A stretch of DNA of 64,000 nt, taken from assembly GCA_028456385.1 (NCBI GenBank), contig JALNQF010000181.1, forward strand, positions 1 through 64,000, in the 5' to 3' direction. Source of the stretch: Ophiosphaerella korrae (taxonomy: Eukaryota > Ascomycota > Dothideomycetes > Pleosporales > Phaeosphaeriaceae). Positions within the stretch are counted from its first letter, which is position 1; every line of letters starts with the position of its first letter. The notes beneath the pieces were generated by a model. The model made no database searches. It was not told the DNA's origin and saw only the letters and a list, made by a program, of their open reading frames with translations. Positions 1-10,634 of the stretch are shown piece after piece. The position numbers and the translations under genes are program-made.

Positions 1-239
1 TGTACTTCAATAAATTACTATAAACTCATGTTACATTACTATGAATTATAAATTACTATAGATACATAATGACTATATACCCAATACATTACTATGAGCT
101 ATTATTTATAGACTAAATAATAATACACTACTATGAATTATTATAGACTCTAAATAATTTACACAAATTCCTGTTGAATACTTAAAAAAAGTGTAATGTA
201 AAAAACTTTGTAGTATCCTGCAATTCACTAAAAAAGAAA

Positions 240-310
240 GCCAGGAGAGAAATTTGAATTCTCACTATTAATGCATGAAATTAATGTTCTACCAATTGAA
301 CTATCCTGGC
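240..310 (-). tRNA. trnM: tRNA-Met (CAU)
   Basis: Complete cloverleaf with a 7-bp acceptor (GCCAGGA/TCCTGGC). The anticodon loop is TTCATGC on a 5-bp stem. It is the last member of the tRNA cluster downstream of rnl and one of three CAU tRNAs here; which one initiates is not decidable by eye. Confidence 0.9.
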
Positions 311-483
311 ATATCGTTTTTAATATAAAACAATAATAATCTCTATTTAAGGTTAACAATATAAAGTCTATTTAATAATAACAGTATAGTTTATTTTTTT
401 TTTCAGTAAATATACTAAATAATCGTTATTATGTATAAATAAAATTAGCAGATAAATAATGATTCCATTAATATTCTTGTACT

Positions 484-558
484 GGGAGGATACCCTGAAT
501 CGAACAGGGAACTTACTGTGCCACATACAGTTGTTCTGCCAATTGAACTATATCCACC
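484..558 (-). tRNA. trnH: tRNA-His (GUG)
   Basis: Cloverleaf with anticodon loop ATGTGGC on stem ACTGT/ACAGT and a strong T arm (CCCTG/CAGGG). The acceptor has one T-T mismatch. Part of the Q-H-M end of the post-rnl cluster. Confidence 0.88.
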
Positions 559-565
559 TTTTTCT

Positions 566-633
566 ATGTAGGGGTGATTCGAACACCCATAAGTAAATAC
601 CAAAAATTTATGACTTACCATTAGTCTACTACA
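566..633 (-). tRNA. trnQ: tRNA-Gln (UUG)
   Basis: Anticodon loop TTTTGGT on stem TAAAT/ATTTA, with good D and T arms. The acceptor pairs clearly over only five positions. Its 5' half recurs at 28331-28360 fused to part of trnM. Confidence 0.82.
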
Positions 634-716
634 TATTAATCATTATGTAAATTTTTAGAAGTGCATCTAAAAATAGGAATTAAATAGTACAATATATGAA
701 TATAATAATTATATTA

Positions 717-795
717 TGGGTAATAAGACTCGAACTTATATGAATGAATTTCACCCCGTCCTAAGCGGGACCTGTCTACCAATTTCAGCATACCC
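717..795 (-). tRNA. trnL: tRNA-Leu (UAG)
   Basis: Long variable arm, anticodon loop CTTAGGA on a CCCG/CGGG stem, and acceptor GGGTATG/TATTACCC. A near-identical second copy lies on the plus strand at 28161-28239. Confidence 0.92.
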
Positions 796-1416
796 ATTTA
801 TTAATGTTTTTAAATAGATTCATTTTAGAGTACTAAGCACACGCTATAATATAGAAATATGTTATAAAATATAAAAGATAGCTTAAAAGATTTATAGGTA
901 TAAAAAAATATCACCTGTACTAATATAATCATCTTTTTTACATTTTCAACGACCTTAAACTTAATGATTATTTTGTCTGTAACCAATTTTTACTAGTTTA
1001 TATTTTTTTAACCTATTTTCATATGTGTAATATCGATAACATTGTTCTTATTCACTATTCCACTTTTACTACGGTGCATCTATAGTCATCCCAGGTAGAA
1101 AGCGGTAAAAAAGTAATCCTCCCACTTATTAAGACCATTACTCATTTAAAGTCTTAATACTTTTAATAAAACAAGTCTATACCATAGAGAATATAATCCG
1201 TTATTACCAAATAAAAAACAAGCTATAGTTTAAAAAGCATTTACCTTGTTTTTTTTGCAATATACCCTTTACATATGACGTATTTCTTGGGAAATTTTTA
1301 AAAAATATGTAATAGTTTAACAAAAAAGGGGAAATTTATTTTTTTTGGTGTATGCCTCACTATTAAAACAAAGATAATCTATTATACAAAGATAATCTAT
1401 TATACAATATATTTAT
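796..1416. other. AT-rich spacer
   Basis: No open reading frame or tRNA fold is supported between trnL and trnF. A short direct repeat (AAAGATAATCTATTATACAA) sits near 1370-1406. Confidence 0.6.
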
Positions 1417-1488
1417 GCCCAAGATAAGATTTGAACTTATAACCTAAACACCTTCAAAGTTTCGCTCTACCAATTGAGCTACCTGGGC
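1417..1488 (-). tRNA. trnF: tRNA-Phe (GAA)
   Basis: Acceptor GCCCAGG/TTGGGC and anticodon loop TTGAAGG. D and T arms are normal. Follows trnA as in the Pezizomycotina A-F-L-Q-H-M run. Confidence 0.92.
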
Positions 1489-1967
1489 TTTTTTTATCTT
1501 GCATTTTAAGGTGTATCCTACCCGAATACACTTAAAGCATACTTTAGTGTGGGTGAGTATACAATAGACTTATGTCTATATGTCCTAACATGATTAGAAT
1601 TAAAATATCATTACATTCTTCTGTTTATAATCATACTATTTGCCACATAATTACCATCCGTAACCGTATTTATTCACCTGTAAACGCCAGACTTATTTTT
1701 ATTATCATTTCCAATTTGTACCCTGTTATCTTCAATGTTATCATACATGAATAAAAGAATTATGGATAAAGTTTCATTAACCGAATTTAAATTTGAACTG
1801 TAAAAAGGAAATAAACTGAAAAATAAAGTATAAAAATGTAATATAAAAAAGCTCAACACAAATTTTTTAAATAAATTCAATAAAGTACAATCTTTTTTTG
1901 CAACATAGTGCTTTGTATTTTTGACATAACTATGGATTAATAAGAATTTAATATTTAATTTAAATAT
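1489..1967. other. AT-rich spacer
   Basis: Short reading frames on both strands here have no recognisable content and overlap each other. I see no gene. Confidence 0.6.
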
Positions 1968-2039
1968 TGGAGATATTAGGACTCGACCCTAAAATAACGA
2001 TATGCAAAATCGCAGTTTTACCAATTAAACTATATCCCC
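1968..2039 (-). tRNA. trnA: tRNA-Ala (UGC)
   Basis: Acceptor GGGGATA/TATCTCC with one G-U pair. Anticodon loop TTTGCAT on stem GCGAT/ATCGT. Confidence 0.92.
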
Positions 2040-2071
2040 TTAAGTTAATGTATTAGTATAACTTTTTAAAT

Positions 2072-2144
2072 AGACCCAAGCGGGGTTCGAACCCGCGCAT
2101 TTAACAGTGAAAATGTTACGTCTTAACCACTTGACTATTGGGCC
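2072..2144 (-). tRNA. trnE: tRNA-Glu (UUC)
   Basis: Acceptor GGCCCAA/TTGGGTC and anticodon loop TTTTCAC on stem TAACA/TGTTA. The T arm is GC-rich (GCGGG/CCCGC). Confidence 0.92.
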
Positions 2145-2732
2145 TTAAAACACATATAAAAATTAAAAACAGATAAACATAAAAAGTTAAAAATGTAAAA
2201 CTTTAAATACCATTTTTTGAAAAAAATGTATCTATACGAGTTATTTATATCTAGTATCTATGTGCTAAGTATTTAAATTTCTCAGTCAATATATTTTATG
2301 AGCTATCTCTAAAGTATAACACAACTATGCTTATCGGGTTTATTATGCTACGGTAATACCACATAGGGGACTAGTATTACGAATACACATTAAATAATTA
2401 CTTATCATTATAGTATACACTCTGCTTTTACAAGGACTTGTGACCTTTCCGTATTAATACGGAGTAGCATTTCACACTACGCCCTATACTCAAATAATTA
2501 TAAAGCAAATATCCTTGTTAACATTATTAGGCTTTTTCCTAATGTCCGTTTGATATATTCTACGAGCCTACTAAGATACGTTATGTTATTTTGTTTATCT
2601 AGGTGATGGGGGGGGTTAGTATGAGGGGGGGGGGGAGCACATCCACTCCTAGAATAATGTGATTGTTAAATGGCCGAGCAATACTCTATATTATAAATGA
2701 GATCCATACCCTGTGCCAGTTTAACCTATCTA
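2145..2732. other. Spacer with a G-run repeat
   Basis: No gene is seen between trnE and trnM. At 2604-2637 lie long G runs separated by the spacer TTAGTATGA, the same motif as the cluster at 7157-7214. A trnV that is common in this part of the cluster in relatives is absent here. Confidence 0.6.
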
Positions 2733-2805
2733 TAAGGCTAGAATGATTCGAACACTCATCTGAGCTATTATGAGCAGCTTGCTTTACCTATTAAGCTATA
2801 GCCTT
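2733..2805 (-). tRNA. trnM: tRNA-Met (CAU)
   Basis: Perfect 7-bp acceptor AAGGCTA/TAGCCTT and anticodon loop CTCATAA on stem AGCTG/TAGCT. One of two adjacent CAU tRNAs, as usual for the M-M pair after rnl. Confidence 0.9.
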
Positions 2806-2810
2806 TAAGT

Positions 2811-2881
2811 ATGCGGACAAAGGATTTGCACCTCTATTTACTGGACATGAGCCAGTTATGTTACTATTACATTAATCCGCA
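2811..2881 (-). tRNA. trnM: tRNA-Met (CAU)
   Basis: Acceptor TGCGGAT/GTCCGCA and anticodon loop CTCATGT on the perfect stem ACTGG/CCAGT. Second member of the adjacent Met pair. Confidence 0.9.
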
Positions 2882-2911
2882 TTAATAACAGTAAAGATAT
2901 ATCTTTACGTA

Positions 2912-2984
2912 TAGCCCAGTACGAGACTTGCACTCATATCTTCCGATTACAAAACGGGTGCATTACTATTATGCAAACCAGGCT
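2912..2984 (-). tRNA. trnT: tRNA-Thr (UGU)
   Basis: Acceptor AGCCTGG/CTGGGCT and anticodon loop TTTGTAA. Two weak positions in the anticodon stem. First tRNA downstream of rnl, the usual place. Confidence 0.85.
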
Positions 2985-3019
2985 AAAAAAGTATTTTTAA
3001 TGATAAGTATATTATTTAG

Positions 3020-6000
3020 TAATCATGCCACTTAGTATCATCTGTTTTAGTTGATTCCCTAGGATCATCGGTGGATCCCTTAAAAGCGACTACTATTCTT
3101 AAGTATTATCGCCGTGGCTAAATTAGTACTTTATACCTGAGAACATCAAAGCCCTTTCAGCCAAAGCCTATATTCCGTGACCGTATTTCTTCTAATTAGA
3201 GATAATCATCTTCAACCGCATGAAAAGTCAGGATTCGTAATGTTATACTACGTTTCTAAGAGTATCCTAAGGTAAGCTTCGTGCCTAGATGCATTCAGCA
3301 CTTATCTTAACTAACATAGCTTTCCTGCCCTGCCTATACTACCAGGATAAATACTTGAGTATAAAAGTATTACTAATCTCGTTCAAATAGGAGATAAATT
3401 TATCTAAATTCATCTACATTATTCTCCTTATTCATTAAATACCTCTATCTACTTATTAAAGAGAACCTATTCTCACAATTTTTTCGGGTTAATATTAAGT
3501 GCATAAACAACAGGTAAACCATAGGTTACCATACCCAACTCCTTTCGTACGAAGGGGCTATCCTTATTTTACTCAAATTTCCTCTAGAAGATAGAAACCA
3601 TACTGTCTCACGACGTATTTAACCCAGCTCGTGTAGCTCTTTAATCGACGAACAGTCGTACCCTTCATGATTCCTGCATTCATGTGGATGAGCTAAGCCG
3701 ACATCGAGGTGCCAAACTGCGCACTCAATTTGTACTCTCTGGCGCAATTAGCCTGTTATCCCCAGCGTAGCTTTTTCAATAATACAAGACCTTTCCTTAC
3801 TGCGTCTTGCGGTCTTTATGCCCTGCTTACGCAACTGATAGACGTGTATGTCAAACAGTAAAGCAAGATTAAGCCATTAAACTTTGGAAGTATATATCAA
3901 TATCATTTTTCTAAAAAACAACTAATAGCATTAAAACGAATCTTGCAAAAAAGATGAATTATTAACACTATGTATACACCTATTTTCCACATAGGTAAAA
4001 TCTTACTTATATTAAATGTTTTTAGTTCTAACTTAAATAGAAATATAACTGAATTAGTTATAGATACCGTTTTTTTTCTAAAAAACGGTAAATATAAAAA
4101 ATAACAAACTAAATATAATAATTAAAAAAATTAAAAAATATAGGGCAATTATTTAATAAACCCCTATATAGATTGCGTATAGCATATTACAAAAATAAAT
4201 TTGGATACTCCCAGGTACTCTTTATGGGATCTGTGCCCCGCATAAACCATCTGCTAGCCATTGTCTCCTGAGTTTGATCTACGATCTCCCTCCTTTTTTG
4301 GATTACATTCAGACGTCAGTTACAAACTGTAACCTATTCTACTGATATAACAACCAGAGTAAAGGTGTTTCAATTATGTCGTTCAACTACCTTATTCCCT
4401 AAAACCTGTTCCATTATACCCTATAACTAGTAACAGTAAAGCTGCATGGGGTCTTCTCGTCTATCTAGAGATAGGCAGTATCTTCACTGCCATTCCAGTT
4501 TCACTGAGCCAATCATTGAGACAGCTGTTGCATCGTGAGATCATTCATGCGCGACATCATTTAAATGCCAAGGTATTTCGCTACCTTAGGACCCTCATAG
4601 GTAAGGCCGCCATTAAATGGGGGTTCCTTCAAAACCTAGCCTATTTTAGTCGTCTAAGTAAATCCGTTAACCAGCCATCATTGGGCAGATAGCGCACTCT
4701 ATACATTGATTTACATCTTACGCAAAGTGCTGTGTTTTAATTAAACAGTCGTGCAACACCATTTTATGTCTCCTCTTCCTATCCTGATATTAATCAGTAG
4801 GAATGGCACACCTTCTCCCTCAGTTACGGTGTCAATTTGCCGAGTTCCTTAATGATTGTTAGCTCAAACGCCTTCGTATTCTCTACTAGCTTACTTGTGG
4901 TAGTTTTTAGGTACGGTTTGTAAAAAAAACACAAATGAATCTTCATTTTTATTTTTTCACAGGAAACGGGTATCATCTATTTTAGTTTATTTCCTTTTTA
5001 CAGAAAAATCCTCGTTACTTCTTTTTAGTTCTCCACTATAAAAATTTTCTCTTCCTGTGTTTATATGATTTTCCAGAACATTCTTCTCCATTTTATGTTG
5101 TCCATATAAAAATCCTCATCGTTATATCCTTTAGGTTAAACTTAGAGACCGAATTACCCTCCCATAAGCTTAAGGCGAGAGATGTCCTCTTTTTCGTTAC
5201 TCGTGTCAGCATTCTCACTTGGGATATACTCGTACGTCGCTATTTAGCGATAAGAAACCAATGTAATACTGTATAAAATAACATTGATAAAGAATACAAA
5301 TGTAATTCTTTATTACTTTCTTAATAGCAATAGGCAGTAGCATAGTCTCTTTCGTTGCTAAACTTTTTTTGTTATTTATAAAAAATAACGATTGAGTCAC
5401 GAATTGTCTTAGACACAGCGTCCTATTCAATATGGCCTATTTACCCAATGTTCCGCTACCCCATAAATAATACTTAAATAAAGTATATTAAAATAGAATT
5501 AAATTTTTCATTTAATTTTAAATTTTGTTATGGACAAGGTGTCGGTGTTTTGTTTTAGATCCGTTATATCTTCGGCGCTTTTAACTAATTAGGTTAATAA
5601 ATTAACCATTTGAACCAGTGCTCTGTTACGAGGTCTTTAAAAAATGGCCGCTTCTAAGCCTATTTCCTGGTTGTATAGTTTAAATACTTCCTTACTTTCA
5701 CTTAACAAAAACTTTGGAACCTTAAACACTTGTTCTGGGCTGTTTCCCTTTTGACATACAACCTTATCGTTAAATGTCTGATAGTTCAACATTCATCATT
5801 GCCCTTCCGAGAGCAAATACTCGCGAATAGAGTCTTCACGACCCCCCCATATGCACAAGGCATTAAAAAACCCTAAAGATATAAATACCAAAAGGATAAC
5901 AATGCACAAATTGTCCGAGATTACAGTTCTGTACCTGCTATGATGTGCTTTAAACTACATACTTACATATGTTTCGCGGAAAACCAGCTATAGTAGTCAG

Positions 6001-6735
6001 GATTGTCTTTCACTAACTTACCACGGTTCTTTGGATATCTTTACAACGATAACCCATTCGGCCTTTTATAAGCCTGACCATGGTAAGATCACTACTCTTC
6101 GGGTCTCTAATTAGATACTAATTCATTACTTAATAATTGGATTATCTAGGCAAAATGATTTATTAAGTGTTCTATTCTTTAACACCCCTAAGGATTCACT
6201 AACCAATCAGTATTTGCTTGCATCTAACTAGAACTTGCTGACCCATTATACAAAAGGTACGCTCTCATATGTTTACTAAACTTACCTTGAGCTGCTTATA
6301 AGACTACTAATCCCAAATTTTCCTTCACAGTACTATTCTCTATTTCTTGTATATTATATTAAGGCTTAGAGGAAGGTTCCCCTATATTCAAACAGATACG
6401 TCCATTTTACTTTAAGCCTCTATCTATTTTCATTCACACTACTAATAGAATCTCGTTTGATTTATTTTCCTGAAGCTAATAAGATACTTCAATTCACTTC
6501 GTTTTTTTTGTTTGGTAGAAATTCTTCCCCATTTTTCCCTTTTACGGTACGAATGGTCTAATATACAGCCTTTTATTTTTCCTAATAGTCTCTTTATATA
6601 CTTGCCATAAAATAAATCCTTAAAATATTTGATAATAGTAACAGAGTTTCGAGACATCTTATAAATCGATACTTAAGTATCGATATAGTAACTAAGACCG
6701 ATTCCGTGAATACCGTTCTAATATTACAGGAAATA
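3020..6735 (-). rRNA. rnl: Large subunit ribosomal RNA
   Basis: Read on the minus strand this holds the universal LSU blocks. Near 3740-3778 is the segment leading into the peptidyl-transferase centre (GGATAACAGGCTAATTGCGC). At 3590-3720 is the conserved stretch with the sarcin-ricin-side domains (CATGAATGCAGGAATCATG). At 4560-4640 is the domain with AGGTAGCGAAATACCTTGG. The 3' end contains CTGAATGCATCTAGGCACG near 3275-3300. The conserved blocks read without interruption, including the site where Pezizomycotina rnl usually carries an intron encoding rps3, so no intron is apparent. Termini are estimates (about 60 nt uncertainty each). Short reading frames inside it are shadows. Confidence 0.93.
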
Positions 6736-6809
6736 ATATTATGAAATAATACATTACATATCAAATACATTACTATATATTAGTATTTACAATTATTTAA
6801 AATCATATT

Positions 6810-6882
6810 TCGGGTTATTATGATTCGAACATAACTACTCCTCAACCCAAATGAGGCGCCTAACCAACCTGGCTCTAACCCG
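6810..6882 (-). tRNA. trnP: tRNA-Pro (UGG)
   Basis: Perfect acceptor CGGGTTA/TAACCCG and anticodon loop TTTGGGT on CCTCA/TGAGG. Immediately upstream of rnl, the usual position. Confidence 0.94.
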
Positions 6883-6985
6883 CTTATTATATTCAATATA
6901 CGTTGAATATAAGTTATAATATGGTTATAAAATTTGTATAAAAAAGAATATATTACATAACATAAAATCCATCCGTAGGATAGAA

Positions 6986-7070
6986 CAGAGAATATCCGAT
7001 TCGAACGGATGTGATTTTTCAATCAAATAAGTTTCAAGCTTATCACTTTAAACCACTCAGTCAATTCTCT
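6986..7070 (-). tRNA. trnS: tRNA-Ser (UGA)
   Basis: Class II tRNA with extra arm. Perfect acceptor AGAGAAT/ATTCTCT, anticodon loop CTTGAAA on ATAAG/CTTAT. Confidence 0.94.
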
Positions 7071-7156
7071 TTTTAGTTTTTGCATTTTTTGTAAACAAAT
7101 TATATGGATGAAAGTAGCTTAATATAAAATAGGGTTATATTCAGTTTATACTTTTT

Positions 7157-7214
7157 TGGGTTAGTATGAGGGGGGGGTTAGTATAAGGGGGGGGGGGTTA
7201 GTATGAGGGGAAGC
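7157..7214 (+). repeat. G-run tandem repeat (GGTTAGTATGAGGG unit)
   Basis: Three units of TTAGTATGAG or TTAGTATAAG, each followed by 4-10 G. In this AT-rich genome the G runs stand out. A related unit lies at 2604-2637. The sequence could form G-quadruplexes; length may vary between molecules. Confidence 0.75.
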
Positions 7215-7387
7215 CTCATATAAAAATAAGCTTATACTAACTATATCATAAGATAAATATACCATTAAATTTAGTATTAAATTTAATGGTATAAAGTAAT
7301 TTAACCTCTTGTGTTATTTTCCAAAGAAAAAAAAATTCCATATCTACATCTATAGTACATTAAAACGAATAATGGCACTTAAAATAC

Positions 7388-7459
7388 AAGTGCGTACAAG
7401 ACTCGAACTTGTAACAACATGTCCGTAGCATGTCATTATACCGATTTAACTAACACACT
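7388..7459 (-). tRNA. trnR: tRNA-Arg (ACG)
   Basis: Acceptor AGTGTGT/ACGCACT, anticodon loop CTACGGA on perfect stem ACATG/CATGT. Sits between trnS(UGA) and trnI as in related genomes. Confidence 0.93.
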
Positions 7460-7463
7460 TTAT

Positions 7464-7535
7464 TGATTCCTCAACGAATTGAACGTCGATCACATCCTTA
7501 TCAAAAATGCGCTTTACCAATTAAGCTAAGGAACC
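7464..7535 (-). tRNA. trnI: tRNA-Ile (GAU)
   Basis: Acceptor GGTTCCT/AGGAATC and anticodon loop TTGATAA on CATTT/GGATG. Only four bases separate it from trnR. Confidence 0.92.
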
Positions 7536-7648
7536 TTAATTACACATACAATATATAAAAATGTAATACGATTAAAAATAAAGTATTACATTTCAAACAA
7601 TGAAAAGTATTAAAAGTTATATATCTTTTTATGATAGTATGTTGTAAC

Positions 7649-7717
7649 AAGAGCATCCAGACTTGAACTGGAAATTTGAAGTTTGAAGCTTCCTATTTTA
7701 CCATTAAACTATACTCT
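7649..7717 (-). tRNA. trnW: tRNA-Trp (UCA)
   Basis: Acceptor AGAGTAT/ATGCTCT and anticodon loop CTTCAAA, so anticodon UCA reads both UGG and UGA. This supports translation table 4, as the many in-frame TGA codons at conserved Trp positions require. Confidence 0.92.
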
Positions 7718-8045
7718 TTTTTAAAATGAACAATACCCTATCTTAAATTAAACCCTACTAAATACAACAGCATTCTTTTTTTAGATAAACTATTTATTTA
7801 TTTTTATTAACGGTAAAAAAAAACTCTTTGTTGTTTTATTAGTAAGTATTAAATACTCTTTATTTATAAATATATAACATAGATATACTAAATTCTTGAT
7901 AATTCGTTTATTGTGAATACGTATAATTTAAATCACCCGTTTAGTAGCATAAAAGTCTTATCCGTTTAGCTTTTTAAAAAATTTATCCGTTTAAGTGTGT
8001 AAAAACATTATCCATTTAAATATATTAAACCATTTTATCTATATT
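7718..8045. other. AT-rich spacer with short repeats
   Basis: Contains imperfect repeats around TTATCCGTTTA (7940-8030). No gene is seen. Confidence 0.55.
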
Positions 8046-8125
8046 CGGAAAAGAGTGGATTTGAACCACCAGGTGTTAAACACAATATTTAGCAAATATC
8101 TCGCCTTACCTATAGCAACTTTTCC
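8046..8125 (-). tRNA. trnS: tRNA-Ser (GCU)
   Basis: Class II tRNA with acceptor GGAAAAG/CTTTTCC. Anticodon loop TTGCTAA on GATAT/ATATT and a strong T arm. Confidence 0.92.
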
Positions 8126-8339
8126 TTTTTACTTTCAATTATATAATTTTTAATAGTACTAATTTTAACTATAGAACTTAGGTTAATTGTGGAATACAAG
8201 TTAAATTAACAATGGATGTTAACTATGGAATTCAAATTAAATTTATAGTGGGTGTTAACTTTATAGTTCAAAGTTCATTATAAAAATTCAAAAGTTAAAT
8301 GTAGAATCCAAAAATTCATAAAAAAAAAATGCAAAATTA

Positions 8340-8411
8340 CGAGTCAGACCGGGCTTGAACCGATATCTACTTTCGTGACAAGAAAGTCCTCTACCATTAA
8401 GTTACTGACCC
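8340..8411 (-). tRNA. trnD: tRNA-Asp (GUC)
   Basis: Acceptor GGGTCAG/CTGACTC and anticodon loop TTGTCAC on ACTTTC/GAAAGT. Confidence 0.93.
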
Positions 8412-8413
8412 TA

Positions 8414-8486
8414 TACGGCCAACCGAACTCGAATCGGTACAAATCGTTTGGAAGACGAATGGACTAACCAATTATCCTATGGCCGC
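8414..8486 (-). tRNA. trnG: tRNA-Gly (UCC)
   Basis: Acceptor GCGGCCA/TGGCCGT and anticodon loop CTTCCAA. Three bases from trnD. Confidence 0.92.
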
Positions 8487-8503
8487 TTTTTTTTTATTAC
8501 CCT

Positions 8504-8522
8504 CCCCCCGCAAGTTTGCGGG
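8504..8522. repeat. GC-rich palindrome
   Basis: CCCCGCAA and TTGCGGGG around a 2-nt centre, preceded by more C. Same core as the palindromes at 11406-11433 and 14265-14297. Confidence 0.8.
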
Positions 8523-8729
8523 GAATAAAATATAATGGTTTATTATATAATATCGTTATATGCATGTTCCTATATAAATTGCTCTAGCTTCTTAATATTT
8601 TTTCCGTACAACATAATATCCTCTACAAACTTTACCTTCTCTGATCCACCGGCTAAGAAAAGATATTGTAACTTCTAAAAACTCTGCTGCTTTTGTAATA
8701 GATGAAAACTCGTAAGATACACCTGTATC

Positions 8730-9500
8730 TTTTTTTTTAGATCACAAACAGCAAGGGGAATTTGGATTAACCGGTGGCTTATTTATTTTATAATCTGCCG
8801 TAACATCTATACCACCTACCTTTAAATAGATTCCTTTAATTGGTTGTTTGGAAAGATAGTAATTAAAGTGATTAGGAGAAATACCCATATAGTTTGAAGC
8901 TTTTAAGATAGAAGAAAACTCAACTTCATATCCAGACTCTATGAATAAGTACAACAGACTTAGATTTACTATTATGCATAGATATCTTTAATTTTGTATC
9001 ATCTGATATAACACGATTTAAATAACGAAGTAACTCTTTGGTCTTTGCACTATGTTTAAAACCTTTAGAGGATCTTGCAATACTCAAAATATAATATTCT
9101 GGCTTTAAGTTATAAAGATCGTGTTTTTCTCTTTCTCTTTCTCTTTCTCTGGAAATTATGTTCAAAGGATCACAATACTCTAGTATTTCCAAACTAAGTT
9201 CGGAATAACCATACTTTAATGAACTACAAATTATACTATATCCATATCTTAATTCTTTTTCTAAAAAGGCTAAGGAAAAAGAACCTCTAAATCTAGTGTT
9301 AAACCTAGAGCAGAACCTACATAAGTTTTACCGGATGACTTATAAGTTCATCTTTATATTCCAGATTTTTTGTAATGATTTTCCGGAAGAATATCTGCTT
9401 TTTGTTTACAGGCATCCGTATAAAAAACAACCGGAAAAATAGACATAAAGGATACTAGAATAATATCCTCCATTTGAAGTATCTTGTCCATATCATAAAA
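8730..9500 (-). pseudogene. Decayed GIY-YIG homing endonuclease, outside any gene
   Basis: Minus-strand translation shows the pieces of a GIY-YIG intron endonuclease in order. First comes a leader like PVVFYTDACKQKADIL (about 9450-9380), then SGI followed by a stop where Tyr is expected, then KTYVGSA (the YIG half, about 9330), then the middle KPEYYILSIARSSKGFKHS (about 9115-9050). Last is a C-terminal HTH-like segment (8742-8954) in a shifted frame. An in-frame TAA and frameshifts show it is dead. A CTCTTT microsatellite at 9127-9150 expands a run of Arg-Glu. It sits between trnG and trnK, so it is probably the remnant of a lost intron or a transposed HEG. Confidence 0.75.
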
Positions 9501-9651
9501 CGACAGGAGCAATAGCAATAGTAACAATAGTAATAAGTCTATACCTGATGGTGTAATATACCTAATATTTCATTTTGGTTTATAATGAATCAATCTTACT
9601 TTTGAACTGTTTAACATATTTAATTTCATTCATTTTACCATTTAGTTAGTA

Positions 9652-9742
9652 AGGATTTGCACCCTACAACCTAATAACTTACAATATATTAGTAATTGAA
9701 AATAGATCTGACTATTTATTATAAGCTTTAATAGATTAACTT
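9652..9742 (-). tRNA. tRNA-like sequence, possibly degenerate class II
   Basis: A T arm (TAGGG/CCTTA around TGCAAAT), a D-like hairpin (TATT/AATA), a long variable-type hairpin (CTAATA/TATTAG) and a mostly complementary acceptor are visible. I cannot place a convincing anticodon arm. It may be a decaying Leu, Ser or Tyr tRNA, or chance. Confidence 0.3.
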
Positions 9743-9816
9743 TCTCTACTTATTGATATAGATATTACTTAAAAATATTAACAGTTTAGCATTAACCTAT
9801 AGCCGTATATATTTTA

Positions 9817-9888
9817 TAAGATCTAAGGGACTTGAACCCTTATGAGAATGATTAAAAGTCACACGCTTTACCATTAAGCTAAGATCTC
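9817..9888 (-). tRNA. trnK: tRNA-Lys (UUU)
   Basis: Acceptor GAGATCT/AGATCTT and anticodon loop CTTTTAA on TGTGA/TCATT. Upstream of the G-D-S-W-I cluster as usual. Confidence 0.92.
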
Positions 9889-9920
9889 CGTAAATATATT
9901 TACTTATTATTCATAAGTAA

Positions 9921-9993
9921 TAAGAAATAAGTGATTCGAACACTTAACCTGCCGCGTGTAAAACGGATGCTCTACCAATTGAGCTAATTTCTT
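9921..9993 (-). tRNA. trnV: tRNA-Val (UAC)
   Basis: Perfect acceptor AAGAAAT/ATTTCTT and anticodon loop TTTACAC on CCGT/GCGG. This is the copy in the ancestral nad6-V-K position. Near-identical plus-strand copies lie at 38201 and 55701 and a fragment at 25052. Confidence 0.93.
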
Positions 9994-10037
9994 TATCTTA
10001 GAAAGGAAAAACGTAAAATCATTTTTGTTTTTCTCTA

Positions 10038-10634
10038 TTATTTTACATTCGTTTGTGGTTTTAGAGTTATAACTATAGCACCAGTCATCGCTAATAATAA
10101 TATAACGGATGTAATGATTAATCATATCGAATAATTACCATATAATATATTCCCTATACTTGTTATATGAGAAGTTTCTGCTAAATACCCATCTCATGAG
10201 ACAGATGTTACATTCGTTAATTTTTTTTTTATGCTAAAATGGTAAAATAAATTATTAGTCATTACCATGTATGGTAAAACATTATTCACAAAGTAATTAA
10301 AGAAACTACCCACTAAAATAGCTAAAGGTATACTATTAATGCTGTCTATTAATAGTTCAGATATTCTAACATTTATTAACATTAGTATAAATAAAAATAG
10401 TATAGATACTGCTCCTATGTATACTAATAAGTAAGATAACCCTATAAAATTTAATCCTGTTAAAATTAAATAAGCAGATATACATAAAAATAAACCTATT
10501 AAAAATAAAACAGATACAATAGGATTTTTACTTATAATAACTAATATACCCATTAATATTGCAAGTATGTATAAAATATCTAAATTATAAACGGTATAAC
10601 CACTAAATGTCATTTCATTAACTATATACAACAT
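10038..10634 (-). CDS. nad6: NADH dehydrogenase subunit 6
   Basis: 198 residues when TGA is read as Trp; stop TAA at 10038-10040. A membrane subunit of respiratory complex I. The N-terminal half has four hydrophobic helices with the conserved run GLSYLLVYIGAVSILFLF. The C-terminus ends in a last helix followed by GAIVITLKP, the family signature. A standard-code reading would stop at 10194. Two in-frame TGA codons fall in the last third. No intron. Upstream (higher coordinates) is a spacer, and downstream is trnV, the arrangement expected in Pezizomycotina. Confidence 0.96.

Larger units (their letters stand above)
1..795. repeat. Inverted repeat arm A (partner 28161-28636)
   Basis: The reverse complement of this stretch reappears at 28161-28636. 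The trnL copy matches 795-717, the spacer matches 716-635, half of trnQ matches 633-604, and the end of trnM with its flank matches about 279-1. The second arm lacks about 325 nt between trnQ and trnM. The arm reaches the window edge and may extend further. Recombination between the arms would flip the 28 kb holding the rRNAs, most tRNAs, nad6, cob and atp6. Confidence 0.9.

Noticed and set aside
1572..1880. Two overlapping short frames on opposite strands
   Set aside because: AT-rich chance frames with no motif; no ribosomal or tRNA context.
5215..5430. Minus-strand 71-codon frame
   Set aside because: Inside rnl on the same strand, in an LSU domain with ribosomal conservation.
6442..6657. 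Minus-strand 71-codon frame
   Set aside because: Lies wholly within the 5' part of rnl; no protein features.
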